64,000 nt of DNA from Bifidobacterium tibiigranuli (GTDB lineage Bacteria > Actinomycetota > Actinomycetes > Actinomycetales > Bifidobacteriaceae). Shown here in pieces: positions 37,978 to 47,798 of this stretch. Location of the stretch: NCBI RefSeq assembly GCF_009371885.1, contig NZ_QLZA01000008.1:62001-126000 (forward strand). Reading direction: 5' to 3'. Below the pieces are notes generated by a model. The model worked only from the letters and a program-made list of their open reading frames with translations, was not told the origin of the DNA and made no database searches. The stretch's first letter is position 1. Each line of letters begins with the position of its first letter. Made by a program: the position numbers and the translations under genes.

Positions 37978-40107
37978 TCACTCGCCGCGCTGGGCCTTGA
38001 TGATCTCCTCGGAGACCGCCTTGGGGACCTCCGCATACGAGTCCATCTGCATGGTGAACATCGCGCGGCCCTGCGTCTTGGAACGCAGGTCGCCAATGTA
38101 GCCGAACATCTCGCTCAGCGGCACCTTCGCGTCGATGACCTTGACGCCGGTGGCATCGTTCATCGACTGGATGGAGCCACGGCGGGAGTTCAGGTCGCCC
38201 ATGACCTCGCCCATGTACTCCTCGGGAGTACGGACCTCGACGGCCATGATCGGCTCGAGGATGACGGGCTTGGCCTTGGGGGCCGCGGTCTTGAACGCCA
38301 TGGATCCGGCGATCTTGAACGCCATCTCCGAGGAGTCGACGTCGTGGATCTGGCCGTCGGTGACGCTCGCCTTGACGCCCACCACCGGGAAGCCGGCGAG
38401 AATGCCGGATTCCATGGCCTCGCGCACGCCCGCATCGATGGAAGGAATGAATTCCTTGGTGATGTGGCCGCCGGTGACCTTGTTCTCGAACTCGTAGGTC
38501 TCGCCGGACTCGGTGTCCAGCGGCTCGAAGTTCATCAGGACCTTTGCGAACTGGCCGGAACCACCGGTCTGCTTCTTGTGGGTGTATTCCTGATTCATGA
38601 CGGCCTTGCGGATCGTCTCGCGGTAGGCGACCTGCGGCTTGCCGACGTTGCAGTCGACCTTGAACTCGCGGCGCATACGGTCGACGATGATGTCGAGCTG
38701 CAGCTCGCCCATGCCGGAGATGAGGGTCTGGCTCGACTCCTCGTCGGTCTTGACCTGGAAGGTCGGATCCTCTTCGGCGAGCTTGGCCAGCGCCAGGCCC
38801 ATCTTCTCCTGATCGGCCTTCGTCTTGGGCTCGACGGCCACCTCGATCACAGGATCGGGGAAGGTCATCGATTCGAGGGAGATCTGGTTCTTCTCATCGC
38901 ACAGCGTGTCGCCGGTGGTGACGTTCTTGAGTCCCACGAAGGTGTAGATGTTGCCAGCCTCGGCCGAATCGACCGGGTTCTCCTTGTCGGCGTGCATCTG
39001 GAAGATCTTGCCGACGCGCTCCTTCTTGCCCTTGGTGGAGTCGTAGATGGAGTCGCCGGGCGTGACCTTGCCGGAGTAGACGCGCACGAACACGAGCTTG
39101 CCGTAGAACGGGTGCGTCGAGATCTTGAAGACCAGCGCCGAGAAGGGATCCTCGATAACAGGCTTGCGGTCGATCTCGATGGACTCGTCGTTCGGGTCGA
39201 AGCCGACGATGGACGGCACGTCCTCGGGGCTGGGCAGGTAGTCGACGACGGCGTCCAGCATCGGCTGCACGCCCTTGTCCTTGAACGCGGAGCCGCACAG
39301 CACCGGGTATGCCTCGCGGGAGACGGTGAGCTTGCGGATGCCGGAACGGATTTCAGCCTCGGACAGATCGCCTTCCTCAAGGTACTTCTCAAGCAGTTCC
39401 TCGTCGGACTCCGCGACAGCGTCGAGCAGCTCCGAGCGGTACTGCTCGGCCTTGGCCTGCAGATCGGCGGGGATGTCGGTGGTGTCGTAGTGCGCGCCCA
39501 GATCGCCGGAGACGTCGTTCCAGACGTAGGCCTTCATGCGAATCAGATCGACGACGCCCATGAAGTCGTTCTCAGCGCCAATCGGCAGCTGGACGACAAG
39601 CGGGGTGGCACCGAGCTTGGTCTTGATGGTGTCGACGGAGTAGTAGAAGTCGGCGCCGAGCTTGTCCATCTTGTTGATGAAGCAGATGCGCGGCACGCCA
39701 TACTTATCGGCCTGGCGCCACACAGTCTCGGACTGCGGCTCCACGCCTTCCTTGCCATCGAAGACGGCGACGGCACCATCGAGCACGCGAAGCGAACGCT
39801 CCACCTCGGCGGTGAAGTCGACGTGGCCGGGGGTGTCGATGATGTTGATCTGGAACTTCTGCTCGGGATCGTGCGACTGGCGATTCCAGAAGCAGGTGGT
39901 CGCGGCGGACTGGATGGTGATACCGCGCTCCTGCTCCTGCGCCATGAAGTCCATGGTCGAAGCGCCGTCGTGGGTCTCGCCGATCTTGTAGTTCTTGCCC
40001 GTGTAGAACAGAATACGCTCGGTCGTCGTGGTCTTACCGGCATCGATATGAGCCATGATGCCGATGTTGCGGACCTCGTTGAGGTCGTTGAGCACATCTA
40101 GTGCCAT
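37978..40107 (-). CDS. fusA: elongation factor G
   Basis: The translocation GTPase. The 709-aa product has the P-loop A-H-I-D-A-G-K-T-T near residues 19-27, D-T-P-G-H near 91 and N-K-M-D near 145. The E-R-G-I-T-I switch II segment precedes D-T-P-G-H. Domains II to V follow to the C-terminal P-x-x-v-S-E-E-I. It lies 33 bp downstream of rpsG in the order rpsL-rpsG-fusA-tuf. Confidence 0.98.
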   Translation of the reverse strand: MALDVLNDLNEVRNIGIMAHIDAGKTTTTERILFYTGKNYKIGETHDGASTMDFMAQEQERGITIQSAATTCFWNRQSHDPEQKFQINIIDTPGHVDFTAEVERSLRVLDGAVAVFDGKEGVEPQSETVWRQADKYGVPRICFINKMDKLGADFYYSVDTIKTKLGATPLVVQLPIGAENDFMGVVDLIRMKAYVWNDVSGDLGAHYDTTDIPADLQAKAEQYRSELLDAVAESDEELLEKYLEEGDLSEAEIRSGIRKLTVSREAYPVLCGSAFKDKGVQPMLDAVVDYLPSPEDVPSIVGFDPNDESIEIDRKPVIEDPFSALVFKISTHPFYGKLVFVRVYSGKVTPGDSIYDSTKGKKERVGKIFQMHADKENPVDSAEAGNIYTFVGLKNVTTGDTLCDEKNQISLESMTFPDPVIEVAVEPKTKADQEKMGLALAKLAEEDPTFQVKTDEESSQTLISGMGELQLDIIVDRMRREFKVDCNVGKPQVAYRETIRKAVMNQEYTHKKQTGGSGQFAKVLMNFEPLDTESGETYEFENKVTGGHITKEFIPSIDAGVREAMESGILAGFPVVGVKASVTDGQIHDVDSSEMAFKIAGSMAFKTAAPKAKPVILEPIMAVEVRTPEEYMGEVMGDLNSRRGSIQSMNDATGVKVIDAKVPLSEMFGYIGDLRSKTQGRAMFTMQMDSYAEVPKAVSEEIIKAQRGE

Positions 40108-40140
40108 GTGTGTTTCCTTACGCTTTCGCTCTTGGACGGA

Positions 40141-40611
40141 TTACCAGCGGTAGTGGGCGAAGGCCTTGTTGGCTTCCGCCATCTTGTGGGTGTCCTCGCG
40201 ACGCTTCACCGAAGCGCCCAGGCCGTTGGAGGCGTCGAGGATCTCGTTGGCGAGACGCTCGGCCATGGTCTTCTCGCGACGCTTGCGCGAGAACTCGGTC
40301 AGCCAGCGCAGCGACAGGGCGTTCGCGCGCACGGGCTTGACCTCGACGGGGACCTGGTAGGTCGCGCCGCCGACTCGGCGGGAGCGCACCTCAAGGCTCG
40401 GGCGGATGTTGTCCAGCGCGCGCTTCAAGACGGCAACCGGCTCCTGGTCGGTCTTGTCCTTGACCTGCTCGAGGGCGGTGTAGACGATGTCCTCGGCGAT
40501 GGCCTTCTTGCCATCGAGCAGAATCTTATTGATGAGCTGAGCCACCACGGTCGAGCCGTAGATTGGATCTGGCAGCAGCTGATGCTTCTTAGCGGGTCCT
40601 TTACGTGACAT
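40141..40611 (-). CDS. rpsG: 30S ribosomal protein S7
   Basis: The 156-aa basic protein nucleates assembly of the 30S head. N-terminal R-K-G-P-A and [14 protein letters not shown], and the central [14 protein letters not shown] signature, are present. Length is canonical. It starts 5 bp after rpsL. Confidence 0.98.
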   Translation of the reverse strand: MSRKGPAKKHQLLPDPIYGSTVVAQLINKILLDGKKAIAEDIVYTALEQVKDKTDQEPVAVLKRALDNIRPSLEVRSRRVGGATYQVPVEVKPVRANALSLRWLTEFSRKRREKTMAERLANEILDASNGLGASVKRREDTHKMAEANKAFAHYRW

Positions 40612-40616
40612 ATCTC

Positions 40617-40988
40617 TTACTTCGCCTTCTTTGCACCGTACAGGGAACGTCCCTGCTTGCGATCTTTCACACCCTGGGTATCAAGGGCGCCGCGCACGAT
40701 GTGGTAACGCACACCAGGCAGATCCTTGACACGGCCGCCGCGCACGAGCACGATGGAGTGCTCCTGCAGGTTGTGGCCCTCGCCCGGGATGTAGGCGGTG
40801 ACTTCGATGCCGGTGCTCAGACGCACACGGGCGACCTTACGCAGAGCCGAGTTCGGCTTCTTCGGCGTGGTCGTATAGACACGGGTGCACACGCCGCGGC
40901 GCAGCGGGCTCCCCTTCATTGCCAAAGTCTTTGACTTCTTCGGCTTTGCCTGGCGTCCTTTACGGACAAGTTGTTCAATAGTAGGCAA
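40617..40988 (-). CDS. rpsL: 30S ribosomal protein S12
   Basis: The 123-aa S12 sits at the decoding centre. The motif [10 protein letters not shown] near residues 42-51 contains the site where Lys changes give streptomycin resistance; Lys is present here (T-T-P-K-K-P-N-S). The second site, G-E-G-H-N-L-Q-E-H near 84-93, has the usual residues. It heads the str operon, with its promoter in the upstream gap. Confidence 0.98.
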   Translation of the reverse strand: MPTIEQLVRKGRQAKPKKSKTLAMKGSPLRRGVCTRVYTTTPKKPNSALRKVARVRLSTGIEVTAYIPGEGHNLQEHSIVLVRGGRVKDLPGVRYHIVRGALDTQGVKDRKQGRSLYGAKKAK

Positions 40989-41682
40989 CTTCAGTTCTCC
41001 GATTCGTTGATATCTTCTACCCTGTGAAACCGCCGCACTGCAGCCTCATCCTGGGCGACGAACGAATAGTCGCGAAAGATAGCCACAGTCCACCGGCCCG
41101 ATGGCCCTCCACCTTCTCGCCAGACGCATTGCTGCGCGCGATCAGTCAGGTGTGAAGGATATCCCAATGCCCACGCCTATCACATAAGACGTGCCATTGG
41201 CACACACAAGGGGATATCATATCACATGGGAGGACAACGCACTACTCGTTATGCGATTTGTGTTATGCGCACGATTCAAACATCGGCTGCACTATCAAGA
41301 TACCGCCTTTTCGTTGCCGCTGGCGGGCTTGATCGAAATCAGCAGCCGACGGCAATGTTCAGTTCATGCGCACTACGCAATTCGAGGCTGGCGTAGTGCG
41401 CATTCCATCCGGAGCATCGCACCCACCACCTACACCTATATATGTAATTTATGGGCCACGTCTGGCATCTCGTACAAGAGCGGCTTCAGTCATTCGAGTT
41501 ATTCACACTGTGCTATCCGCACTGCGTTATTCACACTGCGCTATCCACGACACGCCGACGATGTGGATAAGTCCGAGCGTTCGACCACATAGCCCTGTTT
41601 CGCTTGCATGGTCGCGAACCCGGCCGATAGCGTAGGTAGCAGCAATCACCTATGCTGGAAGGCATACGAAAGGAACCCGGCC
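40989..41682. other. 694-bp gap upstream of the str operon
   Basis: No credible gene on either strand. It must carry the str operon promoter on the minus strand; a weak candidate is TTGTGT with TATGTG 17 bases on, about 41183-41212. An AT-rich tract lies at 41436-41453, followed by the DnaA-box cluster at 41499-41570. Confidence 0.55.
41499..41570. promoter_or_regulatory. cluster of DnaA boxes
   Basis: Three perfect matches to TTATNCACA occur in 72 bp: TTATTCACA at 41499-41507 and 41527-41535, and TGTGGATAA (the complement of TTATCCACA) at 41562-41570. Two further near-boxes, CTATCCGCA and CTATCCACG, lie between them. The first two sit in a 28-bp direct repeat. DnaA binding is inferred from the consensus. 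dnaA or oriC genes are not nearby. Confidence 0.6.
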
Positions 41683-42036
41683 ATGAACACGCTCATCAAC
41701 AGCATCCCCACCCTTGCGGCAATCCTCGCCATCGGCGCAGCCTTGGCCAGACTAGTCCTGACTACCAGCCGAAGTCTCGGCAGGCGCATCGACAACGTCG
41801 AAAGCAGCCTGGGGCAACGCATCGACGGGGTCGAAGACAGCCTCAATAAGCGTATCGACAGCGTAGAGGCCAACCTCAGCAAACGCATCGACGAGAACAG
41901 CAGCGAGATTCGGGCTATGGACGCCAAATTCAGCAACGAGTTCATCGCCATCAATCATCGTTTCGACGTTGTCAATCAGCGCTTCGACTCCGTCAACGAG
42001 CGCATCGACAAGGCCCTCAACCTTGCCATTCAGTGA
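41683..42036 (+). CDS. small membrane-anchored coiled-coil protein
   Basis: A 117-aa protein starts at 41683 behind AAAGGAAC. It has one N-terminal hydrophobic helix (about residues 6-25). A long regular coiled coil follows, built from repeats of R-I-D-x-V-E-x-S/N-L with a period of 11-14 residues, to the end. Similar DUF-type coiled-coil proteins occur near phage or envelope genes, but no function can be given. It could oligomerise at the membrane. Confidence 0.75.
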   Translation: MNTLINSIPTLAAILAIGAALARLVLTTSRSLGRRIDNVESSLGQRIDGVEDSLNKRIDSVEANLSKRIDENSSEIRAMDAKFSNEFIAINHRFDVVNQRFDSVNERIDKALNLAIQ

Positions 42037-42152
42037 CGCCTCATCATTGATTGATCAATAGCTCGGCCTGTGAGGCTCGACATCGCCGAACTTATCTCCG
42101 CATATCCGTCAATTCAGGATGTATCCACCGGAAAACGACGCATTCAGTGCGC

Positions 42153-42614
42153 CTATTCGCTGGCGGGAACACCGTCCAAAGCCTCCAAAAGCCTTGCCAG
42201 CTGATCCTGCCGAGCCGGCGAAAGCCTCGCGATACGAGGCTCCAATTCCAGCCTGACCTCTTCGCTGCAGGACTTGGCAAGGATCTGTCCTTGATCGGTA
42301 GGCGCAACCCGAATGGAACGCCGATCCTGTTCATCGCTGATTTTGCGCACGAAGCCGCGGGCAACCGCACGATCCACGAGGCCAGTGGCACTCGAGCGGT
42401 CAATCCCAAGATACTCGGCCAGCTCAGACATGGCGGGCGTGCGATCGCGAAGAATGCCGAGAACTCGCAGCAACGTCAACGACAGCTCATGCTGCGCCGC
42501 GACTTTGGACACGATATTCACGACGGCGTAAGAGGTCTGCACCAGCGCATCTTGCAGCCGCTCGTCATTGGCGGTATTCGCCCCGTCTATCGTTCTTCTC
42601 GTCATACGGGCCAT
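42153..42614 (-). CDS. MarR-family transcriptional regulator
   Basis: A 153-aa dimeric winged-helix protein. The recognition region is M-S-E-L-A-E-Y-L-G-I-D-R-S-S-A-T near residues 60-75. The wing reads D-E-Q-D-R-R-S-I-R-V, the D-x-R motif of MarR. Start 42614 or the Met three codons later are both possible; further upstream codons overlap the operator. It is divergent from the oxidoreductase at 42710, and an inverted repeat between them suggests shared control. Confidence 0.9.
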   Translation of the reverse strand: MARMTRRTIDGANTANDERLQDALVQTSYAVVNIVSKVAAQHELSLTLLRVLGILRDRTPAMSELAEYLGIDRSSATGLVDRAVARGFVRKISDEQDRRSIRVAPTDQGQILAKSCSEEVRLELEPRIARLSPARQDQLARLLEALDGVPASE

Positions 42615-42622
42615 TCTACTTG

Positions 42623-42669
42623 ATTTAGTTGGTGAGACAACGTAATATAGTTTATGATACCAACTAAAT
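42623..42669. promoter_or_regulatory. inverted-repeat operator between marR and the oxidoreductase gene
   Basis: ATTTAGTTGGT at 42623-42633 and its exact complement ACCAACTAAAT at 42659-42669 flank a 25-bp AT-rich centre that likely holds the two divergent promoters. MarR proteins commonly bind such palindromes at their own promoter. Confidence 0.65.
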
Positions 42670-42709
42670 AAGCAATCAGTCACTACGAAACAACCGTCGG
42701 GAGGCAGTC

Positions 42710-43666
42710 ATGAAAGCAGCCGTGGTCAGCGGATTCGGAGAGAGTCCTCGCTACGCCGACGCTCCCGAGCCAGTCGCATCAGGGGCTGACGAGGTGGTTG
42801 TCGACGTACTCGCTTCAGCGCTTTCGCCGCGCGTGCGCTCCCAGGCGGCAGGCTCGCACTACACCAGCACCAACGATCTGCCGCTCGTCCCCGGCATCGA
42901 CGGCGTCGGACGCCTTCCCGACGGAACGCTTGCATATTTTCTGATGCCGGACACTAACCACGGTGCCATGGCCGAACGCACTGCAATCGACCTGCGCCGC
43001 GCCGTTCCGCTGCCCGAAGGCGCTGACCCGATACAGCTCGCGGCGGCGATGAACCCGGCGATGGCGTCATGGGTCGCGCTGAAGCAGCGTGTCACATTCG
43101 AACACGGGCAGTCCGTTCTGGTGCTCGGAGCCACCGGAAGCGCCGGACATGCAGCCGTCGAGGTGGCAAATCGGCTCGGCGCCAGTGAAATCGTCGCGGT
43201 TGGACGAGGCGGCGACCGCATGCAGGATCTTCGCAAGCACGGCGCATCGCGAATCATCGATCTCAACGAGACCTCTGACACTGTTGCTAGGAATCTTGCT
43301 CAGGCGGGCAGCGAAATCGACATCGTCATCGACTTTCTCTGGGGCGAGCCGACGAGCAAGGCGCTCTACGCCATCATCCCCAATCGCGCACGCGACGAGC
43401 AAGCGCTGACCTGGATTCAGATCGGCTCGGCAGCCGGACTGGAATCCCCCATTCCCGCCGCCGCCCTACGCGCGGCAAATCTCCGCATCATCGGCTCAGG
43501 CCAGGGTTCCGTACCGCTTCGCGCCTATCGTCAGGAAATCGAAGCCCTCGCGCAGGAAATTCATGCGGGTGCCTTCACAACCGCCACGCGCCGCGTCCCG
43601 CTGCGCGATGTCGAGCAGGCATGGGCCGATACCAGCAGCACCGAACGCATCGTCATCGTCCCCTAG
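42710..43666 (+). CDS. MDR-family quinone oxidoreductase-like protein (NADPH-dependent)
   Basis: A 318-aa medium-chain dehydrogenase/reductase. It has an N-terminal GroES-like fold and the nucleotide motif V-L-G-A-T-G-S-A-G-H-A-A near residues 137-148, the A-T-G-x-x-G form typical of NADPH quinone reductases. No zinc-binding Cys cluster is present, so it is a zinc-free reductase, not an alcohol dehydrogenase. Control by the divergent MarR gene suggests response to a toxic quinone, phenolic or electrophile. Confidence 0.88.
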   Translation: MKAAVVSGFGESPRYADAPEPVASGADEVVVDVLASALSPRVRSQAAGSHYTSTNDLPLVPGIDGVGRLPDGTLAYFLMPDTNHGAMAERTAIDLRRAVPLPEGADPIQLAAAMNPAMASWVALKQRVTFEHGQSVLVLGATGSAGHAAVEVANRLGASEIVAVGRGGDRMQDLRKHGASRIIDLNETSDTVARNLAQAGSEIDIVIDFLWGEPTSKALYAIIPNRARDEQALTWIQIGSAAGLESPIPAAALRAANLRIIGSGQGSVPLRAYRQEIEALAQEIHAGAFTTATRRVPLRDVEQAWADTSSTERIVIVP

Positions 43667-43688
43667 GTCATCATCTCCTAGATCGTAT

Positions 43689-43715
43689 CGTCTGACGAGT
43701 GATTCTCGTCAGACG
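43689..43715. terminator. bidirectional terminator
   Basis: Perfect 11-bp arms, 43689-43699 and 43705-43715, with a 5-base loop. It lies in the convergent gap between the oxidoreductase (+) and the ABC permease (-). Confidence 0.8.
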
Positions 43716-43840
43716 GCACGTTTCATAAGGCTGGCGTCAACGATCTGCCCGAACTGCCGAGGCGTGATGCCGCCAGCTTTATTCTGTCCGCTGTCGCTCT
43801 GCTTCAGTGTCCCCTCTATCTGCCGTCAACCCGCTCGCCG

Positions 43841-44638
43841 TCAGTGCGATTCCCAGCGGAACCAGCGGATGCCGATGGACACACCGACGATGGCGTAGCC
43901 GAGAGTAGCGATGAGTCCGCTGGTGGCAGTCCAATCCCACGCCGAGGGGTTGAGCGCACCGACGGAAAGATTGATGAGCGCACCGACGGGCGTCCAGTCG
44001 GCAACGCTTCGGACGGCGTCGCCAAGGATGCCGCTGGAGCCGAGAAGCCCGAGCAGCAGCAGCGCGATGCAAATGCCTCGGCTGATCGCATTCACCACCG
44101 CAAAGGAGCTGACCAAGCCGACGATGGCTTGGCCAATGGCCAAGAACATAGCACCGCCAAGCACCGAAACCAGCGCGAAGAGCAGATACTCCACCGGGTC
44201 GTACACCACGCTGTGAAGAATGCCGCCGACCACCACAACGATGACGGCCATGGCGAAACCGACTGCAAGCTGCACGACGAAACGGCTTGCCATGATTGCC
44301 CACGTCGGTGCCGGGGTGACGCGAAGACGCTGGAACACTCCCATGTCGCGGTCGCGCGCGATGGCGACGCTGTAGCCCATCAAGGCGGAGAACATGAGCC
44401 CGACAGTCAGGGCAAGACCGATGGCGAACTCGGGACTGCCGTAGATCGATCCGCCTCTTCGGCTGGCCGAGTGGAGATTGGTGATGACGAGGTACAGAAT
44501 CGGTACCGCAACGTTGAGGATAAGCGTCTGCCCACTGCGCAGCAGCACGGTGAAATCGGCGCGCAGCAACGAGCTGAACATGAGACCGCGGAACTGCCGC
44601 GCTGTGCGCTCGCGGTGAGCGCCTGTCGTTCTAGTCAC
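43841..44638 (-). CDS. ABC-2 type exporter permease
   Basis: A 265-aa protein with six predicted membrane helices and the ABC-2 layout (cytoplasmic N-terminus; large first helix pair; F-Q-R-L-R-V-T-P-x-P motif after helix 2). It overlaps the ATPase gene by 8 bp, so the two make one half-exporter. Homologues export antibiotics, lipids or peptides; the substrate is unknown. Confidence 0.9.
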   Translation of the reverse strand: MTRTTGAHRERTARQFRGLMFSSLLRADFTVLLRSGQTLILNVAVPILYLVITNLHSASRRGGSIYGSPEFAIGLALTVGLMFSALMGYSVAIARDRDMGVFQRLRVTPAPTWAIMASRFVVQLAVGFAMAVIVVVVGGILHSVVYDPVEYLLFALVSVLGGAMFLAIGQAIVGLVSSFAVVNAISRGICIALLLLGLLGSSGILGDAVRSVADWTPVGALINLSVGALNPSAWDWTATSGLIATLGYAIVGVSIGIRWFRWESH

Positions 44639-45425
44639 GAATCGCGCTCCCCGTCAGTCCGATGAACACATCTTCCAGAGTAATCTCGCCATAGGCGGCC
44701 TGGCGCACGCGTGGGTCGTCGCGATGCTGCCGGATCAGCCCGGCCGGGGTATCGAGTGCAAGAAGCCTCCCCCGGTCGATGATTGCGACGCGACTGCACA
44801 CGGACTGCGCCTCTTCCATCGAGTGGGTGGTGAGCACGATGCTGCTACCATCCGCCCGGAGCTGCTCGATGCGATCCCAGAGCTGGCGGCGCGACTGCGG
44901 ATCGAGTCCGGCCGTCGGCTCGTCCAGCAGCAACAGGATGGGACGATGAATCACGGCGATGAGCAGTGATAGCCGCTGCTGCTGGCCTCCGGAAAGCGAT
45001 TTGAAACGCTTTCCCGCCTGATCGCCGAGACCGATGTAGCGAATACGACCGAGAACATCCCGCCTGCTCAGAGGCACGCCATACAATCCCGCGTAGAGGC
45101 GGACAATCTCCTCAATCGTAAGTTCGGGCTGGAAGCTGGATGCCTGCAACTGGGCACCAATCAGGGCTTTCGCGCGGCCAGAATCTCGCTGGACGTCCAC
45201 ACCGCCCACTGTCACGCTTCCACTTCGCGGCCGCAGCAGACCCTCGACCGCGCTCAACGTGCTGGTCTTGCCAGCTCCGTTCGGGCCGAGCAATCCGAAA
45301 ATCTCGCTCGGTTGCACATCGAAGCTCACGCCGTCCACAGCCAGTCGATCCCCGTAGGCCACAACCAGTCTACGCACGGCGAGCACGCTCTGCGGCATGG
45401 CAGGCGCTCCATTTGCTGCACTCAT
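44631..45425 (-). CDS. ABC exporter ATP-binding protein
   Basis: A 264-aa nucleotide-binding subunit: Walker A G-P-N-G-A-G-K-T near residues 45-52, signature L-S-G-G-Q-Q-Q-R near 142-149 and Walker B L-L-L-L-D-E-P-T-A-G-L-D. An H-loop T-T-H-S-M-E-E-A is also present. The start at 45425 (M-S-A-A-N) has a weak GGAG; the Met at 45398 is an alternative. It is of the drug/daunorubicin-resistance type paired with ABC-2 permeases. Confidence 0.92.
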   Translation of the reverse strand: MSAANGAPAMPQSVLAVRRLVVAYGDRLAVDGVSFDVQPSEIFGLLGPNGAGKTSTLSAVEGLLRPRSGSVTVGGVDVQRDSGRAKALIGAQLQASSFQPELTIEEIVRLYAGLYGVPLSRRDVLGRIRYIGLGDQAGKRFKSLSGGQQQRLSLLIAVIHRPILLLLDEPTAGLDPQSRRQLWDRIEQLRADGSSIVLTTHSMEEAQSVCSRVAIIDRGRLLALDTPAGLIRQHRDDPRVRQAAYGEITLEDVFIGLTGSAIRD

Positions 45426-45510
45426 AGTTGAGACACTACTCCACAAATAAGGCTGTGGAGACGTGACGCGGCATTCGTGTCTACGGACATTCCTTTTACC
45501 AGCAGCTAGC

Positions 45511-45597
45511 TCATCCGCTGGCATCGGGAGCGCCGATGAGGAACCGGTTTCCTTCCAAATCGCTGCCACCGGGGGCCGCGCGTCGAAGACATTTCAC
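45511..45597 (-). pseudogene. possible 3' remnant of a VOC/glyoxalase-fold gene
   Basis: A short minus-strand frame ends with G-G-S-D-L-E-G-N-R-F-L-I-G-A-P before a TGA at 45511-45513. D-x-x-G-N-R-F is the usual last strand of VOC (glyoxalase/bleomycin resistance) proteins. The rest of the gene is missing; the MFS gene stop abuts it. Only about 28 codons support this. Confidence 0.25.
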
Positions 45598-46850
45598 GCC
45601 CCCAAACGATGGCTAATCAGCAGGGCCGAGCACAGTCCCGCCGCCGTGACGGCAGCGCTCAGTACAAACACCGACTGCGTGCCGAGCAATCCAGCGATCA
45701 TACCGGCGAGAACCGGGCCGGTGACCTGACCGACATACTGCGCCGACACGTTGGAGCCGAGCACGAGGCCGACTGAAGTTTTGGGCACCAACTGGCGAAT
45801 AGTGGCAACCACCGTCGGGGTAATGCCTCCGAGCGCCATGCCCATCAGGAAGCGCAACGCCGCAAACATCCATAGCTGCGGTGCCACAGCCTGCAAAGCC
45901 AACAGCGCGGTCGCCGCGGCGAGACTGGCGCACAGGATGCGCAGATGCCCTACTCGGTCGGCAAGCCGGCCCAGCGGCGCACTAGATAGCACGGTACCCA
46001 ACGCCGTCAACGAGAAGGTGACGGACGAAAGCAGGGCGATTCGCGACACGCCACCCGTGAGTTCCTGAATATGCACGGTGATGATTGGTTCGACCGAGGT
46101 GGTGGCGAACATAAGCAGCATCGATAGTCCCAGCAGGCAGGCGATGATCGGCTTGTTCGGCACATTGTTCCACCCGCTACTATGCTTCGACGCAACACTG
46201 ACGGCAGTGAGTTCGTTATGTTTCCTCGGCTCCTCCCTGAGGAACAGAACAGTGCCGAGAAACGCCAGGGAAATCAATGCGCCAGCGCCTAGGAACGCCG
46301 TCTTGACGCCGAATACCTCAGCGATGCCGCCGCCGATAAGCGGACCTGCGATGTTGCCTGCCATGATGGCCGATGATAAAACGCCGAGCGCCCCGGCCGA
46401 GTGGCGCTTCGGCGTTTGGTCGGCAACCAGGATCGTGGAGCCGGAAGAATACCCGCCAAGCAACCCGACGAGAAGCCTGAGCAGCACGAGCTGGGTGACA
46501 TTCTGGGCGAACCCTATCAGCGACATGGCGACAGCCATGCCAAGACTGGCACGCACGAGCATCGACTTGCGCCCGTACCGATCGCCCAGATACCCCCACA
46601 ACGGCGCGGTGAGCGCGGCCGTAAGAAACGTGGCGGCATACGCGATGCCCGACCACAGCGTGACCTGCGACTGGCTGCGCACGCCAAGATGATGGACATA
46701 GAGCGGCAGAATCGGCAGAATCAGCGTCATACCGACGATGGTGGTGAACGAGCCGACTGAGCATACTATCAGGTTCCGAAGCCACTGGTTATCTGGCGAC
46801 GGACTCGTTGGTGCACGATAATCAGTGGCGCCGGAAGAGGAAACAGTCAT
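45594..46850 (-). CDS. MFS drug-efflux transporter (DHA1-like)
   Basis: A 418-aa protein with 12 predicted membrane helices. The loop 2-3 motif G-Y-L-G-D-R-Y-G-R-K is near residues 84-93, and motif C-like G-P-L-I-G-G-G is in helix 5 (near 172). These fit a proton antiporter of the multidrug class. It lies upstream of the ABC exporter on the same strand but 168 bp away with a decayed fragment between, so it is probably a separate unit. Confidence 0.9.
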   Translation of the reverse strand: MTVSSSGATDYRAPTSPSPDNQWLRNLIVCSVGSFTTIVGMTLILPILPLYVHHLGVRSQSQVTLWSGIAYAATFLTAALTAPLWGYLGDRYGRKSMLVRASLGMAVAMSLIGFAQNVTQLVLLRLLVGLLGGYSSGSTILVADQTPKRHSAGALGVLSSAIMAGNIAGPLIGGGIAEVFGVKTAFLGAGALISLAFLGTVLFLREEPRKHNELTAVSVASKHSSGWNNVPNKPIIACLLGLSMLLMFATTSVEPIITVHIQELTGGVSRIALLSSVTFSLTALGTVLSSAPLGRLADRVGHLRILCASLAAATALLALQAVAPQLWMFAALRFLMGMALGGITPTVVATIRQLVPKTSVGLVLGSNVSAQYVGQVTGPVLAGMIAGLLGTQSVFVLSAAVTAAGLCSALLISHRLGA

Positions 46851-47260
46851 AGGCGGTCATGCTATTCAGCGCATATTGCGTAGGCATGACGGCGGCCGCA
46901 TGATGGACATATCGGTTTCGTATAATGAAATAACTAGCACTTATGCCATAGCCGATCGTGCAACGACCAAATGCAGAACCATATGCATCCCAAGACTGCA
47001 TATGCATCCGCCGTCCTCCATTCGTCGCCTCGCCGACCGTTGTCCGCGAGCAAACGGACGGGCATCGCATGACGCGCAGAGATACATAAAGGTACACAGA
47101 GGCGCACAGTGCCGTCGGTTCATGGATTTACCATCACCGTCTTTACACGACAGCACATAAAAAGACGTAAGCTCGGCATCAAGCTACGCAATCGCCGACA
47201 CCTCACCATCGCCATGAGAAACGCTAAACTCATCGCAGCCCATCAACCGAGGAGAAAAAT
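46851..47260. other. 410-bp intergenic region before the GNAT gene
   Basis: No gene is supported. A TATAAT on the plus strand at 46921-46926 sits in AT-rich sequence and could serve a promoter. The GNAT gene start at 47261 is preceded by a GGAG at about 47250. Both flanking genes (divergent) need promoters here. Confidence 0.45.
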
Positions 47261-47725
47261 ATGGGAACCAACGCTGATATCACAGTCCGCCCTGTAGCCA
47301 TCGAGGACGAGGAGCGCTGGCGGGAGCTGTTCCGCGCCTATCGCGCGTTCTATAAGCACCCCGCGTCGGAGGAGGTCATCTCTCGCGTGTGGGGTTGGAT
47401 ATTTGACCCCGAGCAGGAATGCGGAAGCCTCGTTGCCGAACTTGATGACACCATCGTCGGCATCGCCAACCACCGCAAGTTCCTGCGCCCCTCGAGTGGA
47501 ACTGTGGGCATCTGGCTCGATGACCTGTTCACCGACCCCGCAGTACGCGGCAAAGGAGTGGGCCGCACACTGATTGGGCGACTGCAGGAGATGGCCGCCG
47601 CGGACGGCTGCTCCGCAGTGCGCTGGATCACCTCCGAAGACAATCACCAAGCTCAGTCGCTCTACAACAAGGTCGCCGAGCGTACCGAATGGGTCACCTA
47701 TGACGCCATGCCAGCCGCCAACTAA
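47261..47725 (+). CDS. GNAT-family N-acetyltransferase
   Basis: A 154-aa acetyl-CoA-dependent acetyltransferase. The pyrophosphate-binding motif A is R-G-K-G-V-G-R-T at residues 96-103, preceded by the strand L-D-D-L-F-T-D-P. A motif-B-like N-H-Q-A-Q-S-L-Y-N-K-V follows. The acceptor could be an amine, a peptide or a drug and is not identifiable. It is convergent with the DapA-like gene. Confidence 0.9.
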   Translation: MGTNADITVRPVAIEDEERWRELFRAYRAFYKHPASEEVISRVWGWIFDPEQECGSLVAELDDTIVGIANHRKFLRPSSGTVGIWLDDLFTDPAVRGKGVGRTLIGRLQEMAAADGCSAVRWITSEDNHQAQSLYNKVAERTEWVTYDAMPAAN

Positions 47726-47798
47726 AAAACTGTAGCGACGATGCCCGGTAACTGTAGTTTTCCTGCAATAACAGGCATTGGCGCACAGTCTTCGGAGC

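Noticed and set aside
37675..40101. 808-codon plus-strand frame opposite tuf and fusA
   Set aside because: Shadow of two highly conserved genes. It starts inside tuf and has no motif.
41366..41635. Small frames across the DnaA-box region
   Set aside because: They arise from the direct repeats and AT-rich tract and have no SD.
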